Source of the DNA: Faecalimonas umbilicata
GTDB lineage: Bacteria; Bacillota; Clostridia; Lachnospirales; Lachnospiraceae
DNA length: 38,254 nt
Assembly (NCBI RefSeq): GCF_004346095.1
Contig: NZ_SLZV01000030.1
Location: 1-38,254, forward strand
Reading direction: 5' to 3'
How positions within the stretch are numbered: the stretch's first letter is position 1; the number at the start of each line of letters is the position of its first letter. A program made the position numbers and the translations under genes. The notes under the pieces are model-generated. The model did no database searches. It was not told where the DNA came from and saw only the letters and a list, made by a program, of their open reading frames with translations. Below, one piece after another: positions 14,509 through 22,892 of the stretch.

Positions 14509-14658
14509 TTAGTGTCCCTTACTACCAACAACTGCCTTAAGAGTTGCAACAATGAAATACCACATACTATTGATATTTTCCAGCTTTAAGGCTTCCATCT
14601 TTTTCTCCATAACTTCCTTTTTATTTTCATTGTTTTCTTTAAAATCGTTAATTTTCAT
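14509..14658 (-). CDS. epeX: EpeX/YydF-like epipeptide precursor, copy 1 (49 aa)
   Basis: The first gene of the operon: ATG at 14658 preceded by AGAAGAAAGG. The leader is MKINDFKENNENKKEVMEKK then MEALKLENINSM, and the core is WYFIVATLKAVVGSKGH. It differs from copy 2 at four leader residues (D5, N12, E18, K19 versus E, T, D, Q) and at none in the last 29. The predicted product is a membrane-active 17-residue peptide with two D residues. No Cys, Ser/Thr-rich or double-glycine features argue for lanthipeptide, sactipeptide or class II bacteriocin. Confidence 0.93.
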   Translation of the reverse strand: MKINDFKENNENKKEVMEKKMEALKLENINSMWYFIVATLKAVVGSKGH

Positions 14659-14810
14659 TTTTATACCCAACCTTTCTTCTTTTCACTAACTATTTTTTAC
14701 ATTTTACAGTGTTTTCAAAATTTCTATTCCCTTTTGCTTAATATATTTTTGTGGGACTTCTTGTTTTCTCTGAAACCATTGATGTATTTCTTACTTCCCT
14801 GTGTTTATTC

Positions 14811-15071
14811 CTAATCCATATGTATTAGATGTTTTGTAGTATAGCACTCAATACAAATAATAGTTATTTTTGTCCACCAAATATTATTTTTATGACCACA
14901 AAAAATGCCGCTAAAGATTTCATCTTTCTGTTTATCTTCAATCTTCTTCCTAAGTTCTTTTGCTTTCAAACGCAGTTCTTTTAATTCTGCCTCTGTTGTT
15001 TTAATCTCCTGTTCTGTCTTCATAAGCATTTCTTCAAGAGAAAGATTTTCTACTTTTTTCCGTCTTGGCAT
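14811..15071 (-). CDS. Small coiled-coil ICE protein with a replaced C-terminus
   Basis: The ATG at 15071 has GGGAGG seven bases upstream. Residues 1-50 (MPRRKKVENLSLEEMLMKTE, then a Lys/Glu heptad-like helix to EDKQKDE) resemble the small coiled-coil proteins that commonly follow the helicase/SpoVG genes of Tn1549-like elements. The remainder (IFSGIFCGHKNNIWWTKITI, then ICIECYTTKH) is cysteine/tryptophan-containing and unlike that family. This tail is encoded by AT-rich DNA that also carries the epipeptide promoter. The gene was probably cut when the cargo DNA joined the ICE. Whether the tail is functional is unknown. Confidence 0.65.
   Translation of the reverse strand: MPRRKKVENLSLEEMLMKTEQEIKTTEAELKELRLKAKELRKKIEDKQKDEIFSGIFCGHKNNIWWTKITIICIECYTTKHLIHMD
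14838..14897 (-). promoter_or_regulatory. Epipeptide operon promoter with LytTR-type direct repeats
   Basis: On the minus strand: GGTCA (14893-14897), GGACA 22 bases on (14871-14875, within GTGGACAAAAAT), 27 bases, then TATACT (14838-14843) preceded by TGC. Every spacing equals that of the agrBD promoter at 9939-9998. The predicted leader to the first precursor ATG is about 170 bases (14659-14830); it is AT-rich and holds no ORF with a convincing ribosome site. The promoter lies within the altered 3' end of the ICE gene at 14811-15071. Confidence 0.78.
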
Positions 15072-15149
15072 ACTGTTTCCTCCCATGCTGATATTTTCTT
15101 CATTCTACCATTATTGTTCCAAAAATACCAGTCTTTTTATGAATCGCTC

Positions 15150-15758
15150 CTATCTCCCTCTTCGCTGCTGTTTCTGGCTTTTGGCATATTCCATCTTTTT
15201 ATTGTATTCGTCCATGATTGCACTTTCCAGATCTGCCTTAAATTCTGCATTGACTGCATGGGCAATGTCCTCCCTCTCTCCTTTTGCAGAATTTTTCTGA
15301 GGCATACCTACAAAAGTTTTTCCGTTCCATGCCTGGATCACATGAAGCTGCTGAATTGCCAATACGTCCTGCAGACGAATGGCTACATCTGCCTTAAATG
15401 TATCGCTTCCCTGTACCGGATTTACGCTCAGATTGTAATACAGCTCTTCCTCTCCCCAACTGCCCTTACAGTCTGTTTTCGTTTCTGTCATATTCTCATA
15501 GGCTTCCCTTACGGTATCCAACACTTCCTTTTGAAATTCCTTATCCGTAAACCGGAAAAAAGGAACATACTCCCCTGTTTCATAATCTCTGTAACGGGGC
15601 ATATCGAGATACAGATTTCCTTTCGAGGACTCTTTAATTGCAAGGCTTTTCACACAGAAGGCCTCATCAAAGGTAATGGTAGCAAATCCTTTCAGGTTAT
15701 TGATTTTTCCTTCTTCCTGTTTCAATTCCGGTTTATATACTCTGATATTATATTCCAT
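15150..15758 (-). CDS. Tandem SpoVG-like domain protein of the ICE
   Basis: This 202-residue protein has two SpoVG-like units. The first (about 3-85) is YNIRVYKPELKQEEGKINNL, then KGFATITFDEAFCVKSLAIK and NLYLDMPRYRD. The second (about 110-185) is LSVNPVQGSDTFKADVAIRL, then LHVIQAWNGKTFVGMPQ and EREDIAHAVNAEFKADLE. The patterns match SpoVG (ASITFDDCFVVHDIKVI, GLFVAMPS, FRDIAHPI). SpoVG binds nucleic acid and regulates gene expression; the ICE version probably acts on element transcripts or DNA. It sits 31 bases after the helicase gene. Confidence 0.85.
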   Translation of the reverse strand: MEYNIRVYKPELKQEEGKINNLKGFATITFDEAFCVKSLAIKESSKGNLYLDMPRYRDYETGEYVPFFRFTDKEFQKEVLDTVREAYENMTETKTDCKGSWGEEELYYNLSVNPVQGSDTFKADVAIRLQDVLAIQQLHVIQAWNGKTFVGMPQKNSAKGEREDIAHAVNAEFKADLESAIMDEYNKKMEYAKSQKQQRRGR

Positions 15759-15789
15759 ATTGTGATCTCCTTTTCTACTCTATTTTTCG

Positions 15790-18700
15790 TTACCGAACTG
15801 CTGTCTGGCATGGAAGATTTTTAGTTTCCTCCTGCACTTCCACACACTCCTCCTGGTCCTTGATTTCCAGTTCTGCATCAATCTCCATCTGCCGGGTAAT
15901 ATTCTCTTTTAAAAGCTCCTCATACGGGAAGGGCTTTTCATATTCCTGCTTTGCATTTTTTATCTCATTTTCGCAGGTCTTAATTTCTTTTTGAACCTCC
16001 TCCACTGCTTTATCAAGGGCATTCAAGCGGTTTTCTATACGGACCATGTTCCCGGAGTCACTGCTTTTTAACTCCACACTATACTCCTTCTCTCCCTGAA
16101 GAAACAAGATCGGTCCCAGCATATCATTCTGGACAGATACCTGAAACCCCTTATACATACCGACTTCGTGCCTGGTAAAAGCCGTCACCCCTTCTATGAT
16201 CCCACGCAAAACTTCGCCTGCTTCTTTGTGTTTCTCATAAACTTTTCCCTGCAGCGTGATTGCAAACCCCGGTTGTACTTCCATAGCCTGGTTCCTGCGC
16301 TCCAAATCCTTTTGAAGTAATCGCAGTTCTCCCTTCAGACTTTCTATCCTTTTCGGATACTGGAAAGTGACCGCGTCTTGCAGGGCAAACCGTTTCCCTT
16401 CATGTGCGGCTTTTAAAATTCTCAGACGTGCCACTTCATTATCTACTTGTATTTTTTCCATAATCAGGGGATTTTCAGAAGCTACCGCTTTAATCTCTGC
16501 AAAATTTAATACGGTTTCATCTATATCCTCACAAATCCTTGCCAGTTCCCGGCTGGTAAATACCTGGCTGATAAACCGCTGTTTTGTTTCTACAATGCCC
16601 CATAAATAAGCATCAAAAGAACCCTTCGTTACATAGCGGTAAATATTGACTTCCTCATTTTCATTCCCCTGGCGGATAATGCGCCCTTCCCGCTGTTCAA
16701 TATCAGAAGGTTTCCAGGGGCAGTCGATATGATGAGCCGCCACCATTCTGGTCTGGATATTGGTTCCTACCCCCAGTTTTTCGGTACTTCCTATAATAAT
16801 CCTTTTTCTGCCGGCTCTGACATCAGAAAACATGCGGTCCCTCTGTTCATCTGTTTTTGCATCATGGATAAAGCAGATTTCTTCCTCTGGAACACCTCTG
16901 GTAATCAATTCCTGTTTTAAATAATCATAGACGGTAAACGCTTTTCCAGGTCCGGGTGTCCCAATATCTGAAAAAACAATCTGGGTTCCTTTCTGTTCCT
17001 GGGACTGTACATATTCCTGGTAAATGTTTTCTACTGCTTTATTCAGTTTGGAATCCGAATCTACCGGAGCATAACTGTCCAAAAGCCGGGGATCTGTACC
17101 CAAAAGCCTTGCTTCCCCGGTAATGCGGAGCATATTGTCGTCCTTTGGATCTACCACACCTCTATGGATTGCTTCTGCCCTTTCCACCATTTCCTGCATA
17201 CGTTCTTTGACATAATCAGAGGCTTCCGATACTACAACCTTATATTTTCCGTCCTTTAATTCTGGCCGCTTAATATCCAGCATATCAGGCAGAATGATGT
17301 CTGCCACTTCTTTAAACAGGTGTATCAGTTCCGGCAGATTGATAAACTTATTAAACCTGGTCCGCATCCGGTAACCGGTACCTTCCGGTGCCAATTCCAG
17401 GGAACTGGTAACTTCCCCAAACACAGAAGCCCATGCGTCAAAATGGTAAATCCCCTTTTCGTGGAGCCGCCTTTCCTGTAGATATAACTGCATCACATAA
17501 AGTTCCACCATTGAGTTTGACAGAGGGGTTCCCGTTGCCATAATGACGCCCCTTCCCTGATTTTTTTCGTTGACGTACTGGATTTTCATACGCATATCCA
17601 TAGCCCTCTGGGAACCTCTGGAACCCAGACCCGCAACATTGTTCATTTTTGTAAAAACTTCCAGGTTTTTGAACAGGTGTGCTTCGTCTACAAATAGGGC
17701 ATCTACGCCTGTTTCTTCAAAGTACATCACATCATCTTTGATTTCTTCATTGTTCAGTTCTTCGATTTTCTCTAGCAGTTTTTTCTTTCTGCTTTCCATC
17801 TGCTTTATGGACCAGTTCTTTCCCTCTTCTTCCCTTGCCCGGTTAATGGCTTCTACCAGTTGCTCTGCCTGCTCTTCTATCATGGCTCTTTGCCGGTCAG
17901 GGGAAATGGCAATTCTCTGGAACTGAGTATGGCCGATAATAATACAGTCATAATCCCCTGTTGCCATTCTGGCAATCATACGCCTGCGGTTTTCCTTCTG
18001 AAAATCTTCTTTTCTGGTAATCAGGATCTTCGCATCTGGATAAGCCCGCAAAAATTCCGCCCCCATCTGGAAGGTCAGGTGGTTCGGAACGGTAAGAAGA
18101 GGTTTCGTTGCCAGCCCCAGCCTCCTCATCTCCATACAGATGCAGATCATTTCCAGAGATTTACCGGCGCCTACCGTATGGGCAAGTAAGGTATTTCCTC
18201 CACACAGCAATGCCCTTGCCACAGCATTTTTCTGATAAGGACGCAGCTTTAACAGAGGGTTCAGTCCCGGCAGTTTTAAATAAGAGCCATCATAGCTTCG
18301 TTGTCTGTCGCAGTTAAAGGTTTCATTGTAAAAATCCACATATTTTTTTCTGCGCTCCGGCTCCTTAAAAATCCAGTCCCGGAAGGCTTCTTTTATCTGC
18401 TCCGCCTTATCCCTGGCAAGCATGGTTTCCTTCCGATTGATCACATAACGTACTTTTTCCCCTTCCTGCACCCGGTCCCTGATAGTCACAATCCGGCTGT
18501 TTAACAGTTCCTCTATAATGCTGATCGCATCCATAAATCTTGTGCCATAGGTTTGTCTGGTACGAATGGTTCCTCCAAAAAAGTTTCCCCTGTCAATATG
18601 GTAAGACATATCTGCATCTAAGCGCTCAATCTTGAGGGCATGACCACTATGCGCGCAATAGTTTCTCTGGTTGTTCTCCGGGATTTCCAAAAGCTCATAG

Positions 18701-21700
18701 ATAAACTGTTCGTAATCCTCATTTTCAATCCAGGTTGTTCCCAATTTTACACTGATCTCAGGCGCTGTCAGGTCTTTTGGCTGTACCTTTTCCAGTGCTT
18801 CCACATTGTCTACAAACAGGGGATTGTTCTGCGCATAGATCCTGGCAGTACGGAGCTTCTGACGCACATTGCCGCTTAAATACTCATCTGCGGTTTCCCA
18901 CCCTGCATTGGGATCTTCTTCCTTTGCCAGTACCGGGTTCTGGTAGATTAACCCTTTTAATTCCTGGAGCATTTCTTTCCTGTTTCCCGGATAAAGGGAA
19001 AGCATATAGGGAATATCCACCCGGTTATATTCTGACAGACTGATATGCAGCGCTTCCTGGGCATTTTCCACTTTGTCTATCACATCTCTGGGGCGTATGG
19101 TCCTTTTATAAAAAATGTCGGCTTTGGTTACATTTTTGTCCTCATCAACTACTTCCAGGGAAGAAAGCAGGGGATAATCATTATCCTGCCGGAACGCCAT
19201 TTTATTTGTCCGGTCACAGAAATATCCATGCGTTTTTACAAAGGCATCATACAAACGGTTTAACTGTTCCTGTGCCTTTTTCAGTTCCTGGTCAGAACAA
19301 TTTTCCTGCTGTATCTGTAAAATTTCACGCACCAGAAGGCGGATCTTATGCATGGCACGTATCCGGCGCTTCACACTTTCCTTTGCCTGGCTCCGGTATA
19401 AAGACTCTCCTTCCCGGTAATATACTTCGTCCTGTATCACCGTAAACGTATAATTAGGTATCTCTGGAGAAGCAGCTAAGACGTCCTGCTCTTCCTTCTT
19501 TTTTTCTGCTATGCTTTCTTCATAACAGTTTTTAGGAAGCTCTCCAACTGCGTCCAAAATTCCTTTTTCCAGGTCAAAATCTTCCGCTTCATTGACCAGG
19601 GCTGTATATTTGGAATCTTTCCCGAAAAACTGTTCAAACCAGACCATTTTCCCAAGCATCATTTCCGGGTGTTCCAGATAATACTCATTCACCGGCACCA
19701 TGTCTTCCGTAAGCCCTGTATAAGTCCAGATCGGCTCCCCAATCGAAGGCTCTGCTTTTTTCTGAAAAAACAAAAGGTCACTGGTAACTGCGGTATTGGC
19801 GCTCTTTCCAAAAGAATCTGCCGGAAGCCGGACTGCCCCTAAAAGGTCTGCCTGTTCTGCCAGATTTTTTCTCACAGCGCTGTCATTTTTATCCAACGTC
19901 CCTTTTGAAGTTACCACTGCCAAAATGCCTCCTGGCCGAAGGAGGTCCATGCTTTTCCGGATAAAATAATCATGGACTTTCAGCTTCATCTTTTTATATC
20001 GGGGATCGTACAAGCGGAAATCCCCAAAAGGCACGTTTCCCACAATTACATCAAAGCTGTTATCCTCAAATTCCGTTTTTTCAAATCCCTTAATCTGGAT
20101 ACTGGCTGAAGGGTGGAGCTTTTGTGCAATCCTTCCGCTTAGGGCATCAATCTCCACGCCATAAAGCTGGGATTTTTGCATACTTTCCGGAAGACCATGA
20201 AAAAAGTTTCCAATCCCCATAGCCGGTTCCAGAATTTTTCCCTTCTGGAATCCAAACTGCTCCAGGGCTTTATAAACACCCCGCACGACTTCCGGCGGCG
20301 TATAAAAAGAACTGTTGACACTGGCCCTTGCCTGGGCGTATTCTTCTGCGGTCAACAGTTCCTTCAATTCCTGATATTCTTTTTTCCACTCCGGGCGTTT
20401 ACTGTTAAAAGCATTTGGCAGCCCGCCCCACCCTACATACCCCGCAAGAATTTCCTGTTCTTCTTTTGTGGCGTTTCTCTCTTCCTGCTCCAGTGTTTTT
20501 AAGATACGGATCGCCCGGATATTTTTCTGATACCGGCTTTTATCCCCACCGGTAAACTGCAGCCACCCTTCTGGGTAATAATAATCTCCGGCTTCTACCT
20601 TGCCTTCTGTTTGGACAGAGGTTCTTCCTTCCTGCCAAAGCTCTTCCTTTTTAAGAATTTCGCTATATTCTTCCCATAATGCCGGAAACCAGGGAAGCAG
20701 ACGATACATATTTTCCTGCTGCTCTAAGGTTTCTGCATCTTCGGTATAGGCAATCTGGTCCTCCTCTATAAGATGTGCAGTAAGCCCGCCAAACTGATCC
20801 CAGGAAAGTTCCTGCAGAAAATCCTGGCTTTCTGGCAGGGTGATCTTAATCCCGTTTTCCTGAATACAAAGCTCATAATTTCCATGTTCTGTCCGCACCA
20901 GATAATAAGGCTGGCCTTCCGGTGCTTCCCGAAGCAAAAGCGTCTTCAAAAAATGGTCTTTTTCTTCCGGTAGCTGATTGGTCGTATAGACCAGACAGAG
21001 CATTTTCTTTAAAATATCCGCCTGGATATTCTGTTTATAAAAGGCTATGCCAATCTCTTCTAATGGGATTGGTTCCTTTTCCTCAAGCACTTCCTGCACT
21101 TTCTCTGGCTGTAAGGTTTCTTCCTCTATATCTTCCCCGTTTTCTAAGGCTTCCTCCGATACGGATAACAGAGGAAGATAGGTTCCTTTTTCAATCCGTT
21201 TTCCAATTTCCAAAGAAACCTCGTCCCAGTACCAGAACGCCTCCTTCATGGAAGTTCCCTCACTCCAAAGGATATAAAAACCGCTGGAACCGCTTTCTGC
21301 AATCAGGATACCGTCTTTTATATGGGCTTCTCTTTTTACATCTCCATACAATTCATAAAGATAGGCTTCCCGGTCTGTTTCCTCTGGATTGTTCCGGTAA
21401 AACTCATAAATTTTATATAGTATCTCCTGCTCTGTCATTTCCAGAAGGATTTTCTCTTTCTGCCAGTTTTCCGGCTGTGCAGGTTCTATCTCCCCAGACG
21501 AAAAAGGAACCGCCGAAGCAGTTCCTTTCTCTGTATCCTTTTCTGTTTTTTTCTGTTTTATCCGATCCTGGGGTGAATGATCTCCTCCATAACCTGTTTC
21601 TGCGCTTCCATATCCGCCTGTATCCGAAGGTTGGTCATTTCCAACGTGTTGTAAGGGTCTATCCTGTCCTCTCTGGTCCAGGTCTTCAGAAGACTTTCTG

Positions 21701-22677
21701 CCAGTTTCTCGTGGTATTCCTCCGCTTCTGTCTGGATTTTCATAAGTTTCTCCATCAGTTTCCCGGACAGGAGCATCATTTCGTATTGTGCCTGATCCGT
21801 TCTCTTCATTTCCTGTGCTGCGATCCTGCCGTAACGGTTCAGGGACGCCAGCATCTTCTCCTCGCTCATCACGCCCTCTAAGACTGGTATCTGTACGCCA
21901 TTCATTTCCCTGTACTGGATTCCTGCGATCCCTTCCATAATACTGCCTCCTTTCAAGGTCTATGTTCTTCATGGTCCTTGCAATCTGTAACACAATCCGC
22001 CCAGATAAATGGGATACCAACCGCCCTGTCCGGTACAGAACCTCCTCATTCTCTGAAAAACCGCAGATAAAAGAAAAATCCAGGGTGTCATCTCGGATAC
22101 CGCAGCGGCTTTCCACCGCATAACAGACACTGTTTACAAGAAACTCTGTAATCTGGTTTTCTTTTACCTCCTGTCCCTCTCCGGTAAGGACAGCCAGCTT
22201 CTGCAAGGATTTTAAAATTTCATCTTCCTCTTCTATCATAAACCAAACATTTGTTCTTGTAAAGGCGTCTAAAGAATTTTTAAACTTTTTTTCCCGTTCG
22301 TAGATTTCCGGGAACAGCTCCCTTGCCAGCAGCCTGCGGTTTGTCCCATTCACCTGCCAGTTCCAGGGCCGGATTCCCTGTCCCTTTACATCTTGAATAT
22401 CATAAACATGGGTAACTCCTTCCCCGAAAATTTTGGAAGGAAATACTGCAATTCCTTTACTTCCTCTGGCAACCGGCAAATCCATTTCCAGCCAGGCATC
22501 ATATCCTGCAAGAACGGAAGCATCTGGGCGCTGGGCATATACCATACAGGTATTTAAGAAGTCCAACTGATACAGACGCCCCATGCAGGAAAGGAAATTT
22601 TTCCAGGAATCCCCCGACTCTGAAATCCAGTGTATGGTTTCCTCATACAGTTCCCGTACTTTTGTGATATGCTTCAT
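15790..22677 (-). CDS. ICE giant protein: ArdC-like / N6-methylase-like / SNF2-type helicase
   Basis: This 2295-residue protein is typical of Tn1549-like elements. Residues 1-110 resemble the ArdC N-terminal domain (WKNFLSCMGRLYQLDFLNTC, VYAQRPDASVL). Residues about 240-400 are a hydrophilic linker that overlaps another gene (21558-21938). The methylase-like domain (about 800-1000) has a degenerate catalytic motif NVPFG instead of NPPY. The helicase core has HTVGAGKSLEM near 1500, VDEAHLFKN near 1660, and GTNIQTRMV with EGRIIRQGNENEEVNIYRY near 1990. The tail is coiled-coil. It probably handles element DNA during transfer and protects it from restriction. Its ATG overlaps the upstream stop (ATGA). 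Confidence 0.92.
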   Translation of the reverse strand: MKHITKVRELYEETIHWISESGDSWKNFLSCMGRLYQLDFLNTCMVYAQRPDASVLAGYDAWLEMDLPVARGSKGIAVFPSKIFGEGVTHVYDIQDVKGQGIRPWNWQVNGTNRRLLARELFPEIYEREKKFKNSLDAFTRTNVWFMIEEEDEILKSLQKLAVLTGEGQEVKENQITEFLVNSVCYAVESRCGIRDDTLDFSFICGFSENEEVLYRTGRLVSHLSGRIVLQIARTMKNIDLERRQYYGRDRRNPVQGNEWRTDTSLRGRDERGEDAGVPEPLRQDRSTGNEENGSGTIRNDAPVRETDGETYENPDRSGGIPRETGRKSSEDLDQRGQDRPLQHVGNDQPSDTGGYGSAETGYGGDHSPQDRIKQKKTEKDTEKGTASAVPFSSGEIEPAQPENWQKEKILLEMTEQEILYKIYEFYRNNPEETDREAYLYELYGDVKREAHIKDGILIAESGSSGFYILWSEGTSMKEAFWYWDEVSLEIGKRIEKGTYLPLLSVSEEALENGEDIEEETLQPEKVQEVLEEKEPIPLEEIGIAFYKQNIQADILKKMLCLVYTTNQLPEEKDHFLKTLLLREAPEGQPYYLVRTEHGNYELCIQENGIKITLPESQDFLQELSWDQFGGLTAHLIEEDQIAYTEDAETLEQQENMYRLLPWFPALWEEYSEILKKEELWQEGRTSVQTEGKVEAGDYYYPEGWLQFTGGDKSRYQKNIRAIRILKTLEQEERNATKEEQEILAGYVGWGGLPNAFNSKRPEWKKEYQELKELLTAEEYAQARASVNSSFYTPPEVVRGVYKALEQFGFQKGKILEPAMGIGNFFHGLPESMQKSQLYGVEIDALSGRIAQKLHPSASIQIKGFEKTEFEDNSFDVIVGNVPFGDFRLYDPRYKKMKLKVHDYFIRKSMDLLRPGGILAVVTSKGTLDKNDSAVRKNLAEQADLLGAVRLPADSFGKSANTAVTSDLLFFQKKAEPSIGEPIWTYTGLTEDMVPVNEYYLEHPEMMLGKMVWFEQFFGKDSKYTALVNEAEDFDLEKGILDAVGELPKNCYEESIAEKKKEEQDVLAASPEIPNYTFTVIQDEVYYREGESLYRSQAKESVKRRIRAMHKIRLLVREILQIQQENCSDQELKKAQEQLNRLYDAFVKTHGYFCDRTNKMAFRQDNDYPLLSSLEVVDEDKNVTKADIFYKRTIRPRDVIDKVENAQEALHISLSEYNRVDIPYMLSLYPGNRKEMLQELKGLIYQNPVLAKEEDPNAGWETADEYLSGNVRQKLRTARIYAQNNPLFVDNVEALEKVQPKDLTAPEISVKLGTTWIENEDYEQFIYELLEIPENNQRNYCAHSGHALKIERLDADMSYHIDRGNFFGGTIRTRQTYGTRFMDAISIIEELLNSRIVTIRDRVQEGEKVRYVINRKETMLARDKAEQIKEAFRDWIFKEPERRKKYVDFYNETFNCDRQRSYDGSYLKLPGLNPLLKLRPYQKNAVARALLCGGNTLLAHTVGAGKSLEMICICMEMRRLGLATKPLLTVPNHLTFQMGAEFLRAYPDAKILITRKEDFQKENRRRMIARMATGDYDCIIIGHTQFQRIAISPDRQRAMIEEQAEQLVEAINRAREEEGKNWSIKQMESRKKKLLEKIEELNNEEIKDDVMYFEETGVDALFVDEAHLFKNLEVFTKMNNVAGLGSRGSQRAMDMRMKIQYVNEKNQGRGVIMATGTPLSNSMVELYVMQLYLQERRLHEKGIYHFDAWASVFGEVTSSLELAPEGTGYRMRTRFNKFINLPELIHLFKEVADIILPDMLDIKRPELKDGKYKVVVSEASDYVKERMQEMVERAEAIHRGVVDPKDDNMLRITGEARLLGTDPRLLDSYAPVDSDSKLNKAVENIYQEYVQSQEQKGTQIVFSDIGTPGPGKAFTVYDYLKQELITRGVPEEEICFIHDAKTDEQRDRMFSDVRAGRKRIIIGSTEKLGVGTNIQTRMVAAHHIDCPWKPSDIEQREGRIIRQGNENEEVNIYRYVTKGSFDAYLWGIVETKQRFISQVFTSRELARICEDIDETVLNFAEIKAVASENPLIMEKIQVDNEVARLRILKAAHEGKRFALQDAVTFQYPKRIESLKGELRLLQKDLERRNQAMEVQPGFAITLQGKVYEKHKEAGEVLRGIIEGVTAFTRHEVGMYKGFQVSVQNDMLGPILFLQGEKEYSVELKSSDSGNMVRIENRLNALDKAVEEVQKEIKTCENEIKNAKQEYEKPFPYEELLKENITRQMEIDAELEIKDQEECVEVQEETKNLPCQTAVR
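21558..21938 (-). CDS. TnpV-like protein overprinted inside the helicase gene
   Basis: Same strand as the giant gene but another frame: the ATG at 21938 has a near-perfect AAAGGAGG site seven bases upstream, inside the coding sequence of the host gene. The 126-residue product (MEGIAGIQYREMNGVQIPVL, then EGVMSEEKMLASLNRYGRIA) contains LSGKLMEKLMKIQTEAEEYH and ends NLRIQADMEAQKQVMEEII. This matches the pattern of transposon-encoded TnpV proteins (RYGxLR, LLxGKLxxHLxxI, a helical Glu/Gln tail). The host frame here encodes a low-complexity Arg/Gly/Asp linker, consistent with the overlapping frame being constrained. The role of TnpV is unknown. Confidence 0.72.
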   Translation of the reverse strand: MEGIAGIQYREMNGVQIPVLEGVMSEEKMLASLNRYGRIAAQEMKRTDQAQYEMMLLSGKLMEKLMKIQTEAEEYHEKLAESLLKTWTREDRIDPYNTLEMTNLRIQADMEAQKQVMEEIIHPRIG

Positions 22678-22880
22678 CTGCTGTTCCTTCTTTCTTTTAC
22701 AGGTACCAGTTCTTTTGCAGAAATATCACGATAGGAAAAATCATCTGCCCCCAGCACGATTTTTTCTGCATAGTAATCTGCTTCTGCTTTTGCAGTTGCC
22801 TCCAGTTCATTCCTGCCCCGGTATCTTACTTTTTTCTCCAGGACTTCTCTTATGGTCACTTCATATTCTTTTTCGTCCAT
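22674..22880 (-). CDS. DpnD/PcfM-like small ICE protein
   Basis: This 68-residue protein has the family pattern: EYEVTIREVLEKKVRYRGRN, then ELEATAKAEADYYAEKIVLG and ADDFSYRDI. DpnD/PcfM-type proteins occur in conjugative elements and near DpnII systems; their function is unclear. It is translationally coupled to the giant gene by an ATGA overlap. Confidence 0.8.
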   Translation of the reverse strand: MDEKEYEVTIREVLEKKVRYRGRNELEATAKAEADYYAEKIVLGADDFSYRDISAKELVPVKERRNSR

Positions 22881-22892
22881 GCTTCTCCTTTC

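Noticed and set aside
14326-14658. Precursor pair as class II bacteriocin, lanthipeptide or sactipeptide precursors
   Set aside because: There are no cysteines, no double-glycine leader and no LanM/LanB; the core, length and enzyme set fit epipeptides.
14659-14837. A 13-codon ORF (MVSEKTRSPTKIY) in the epipeptide leader as an attenuation leader peptide
   Set aside because: Its best ribosome site is about 13 bases away and weak, and no regulatory codon run or competing hairpins were evident.
3508-14913. 13-base direct repeat AAAAATGCCGCTA at 3508-3520 and 14901-14913, as possible attachment sites or target duplication flanking the sigma/agr/epipeptide segment
   Set aside because: About ten exact 13-mer pairs are expected by chance in 38 kb, and the left copy is the arm of a terminator. 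It would need comparison with an empty site to be revived.
20922-21881. Long plus-strand open frames across the helicase gene (for example 319 codons at 20922-21881)
   Set aside because: They are antisense to a gene with clear domain motifs, have biased Pro/Phe/Leu/Ser composition typical of reverse-complement reading, and lack convincing ribosome sites.
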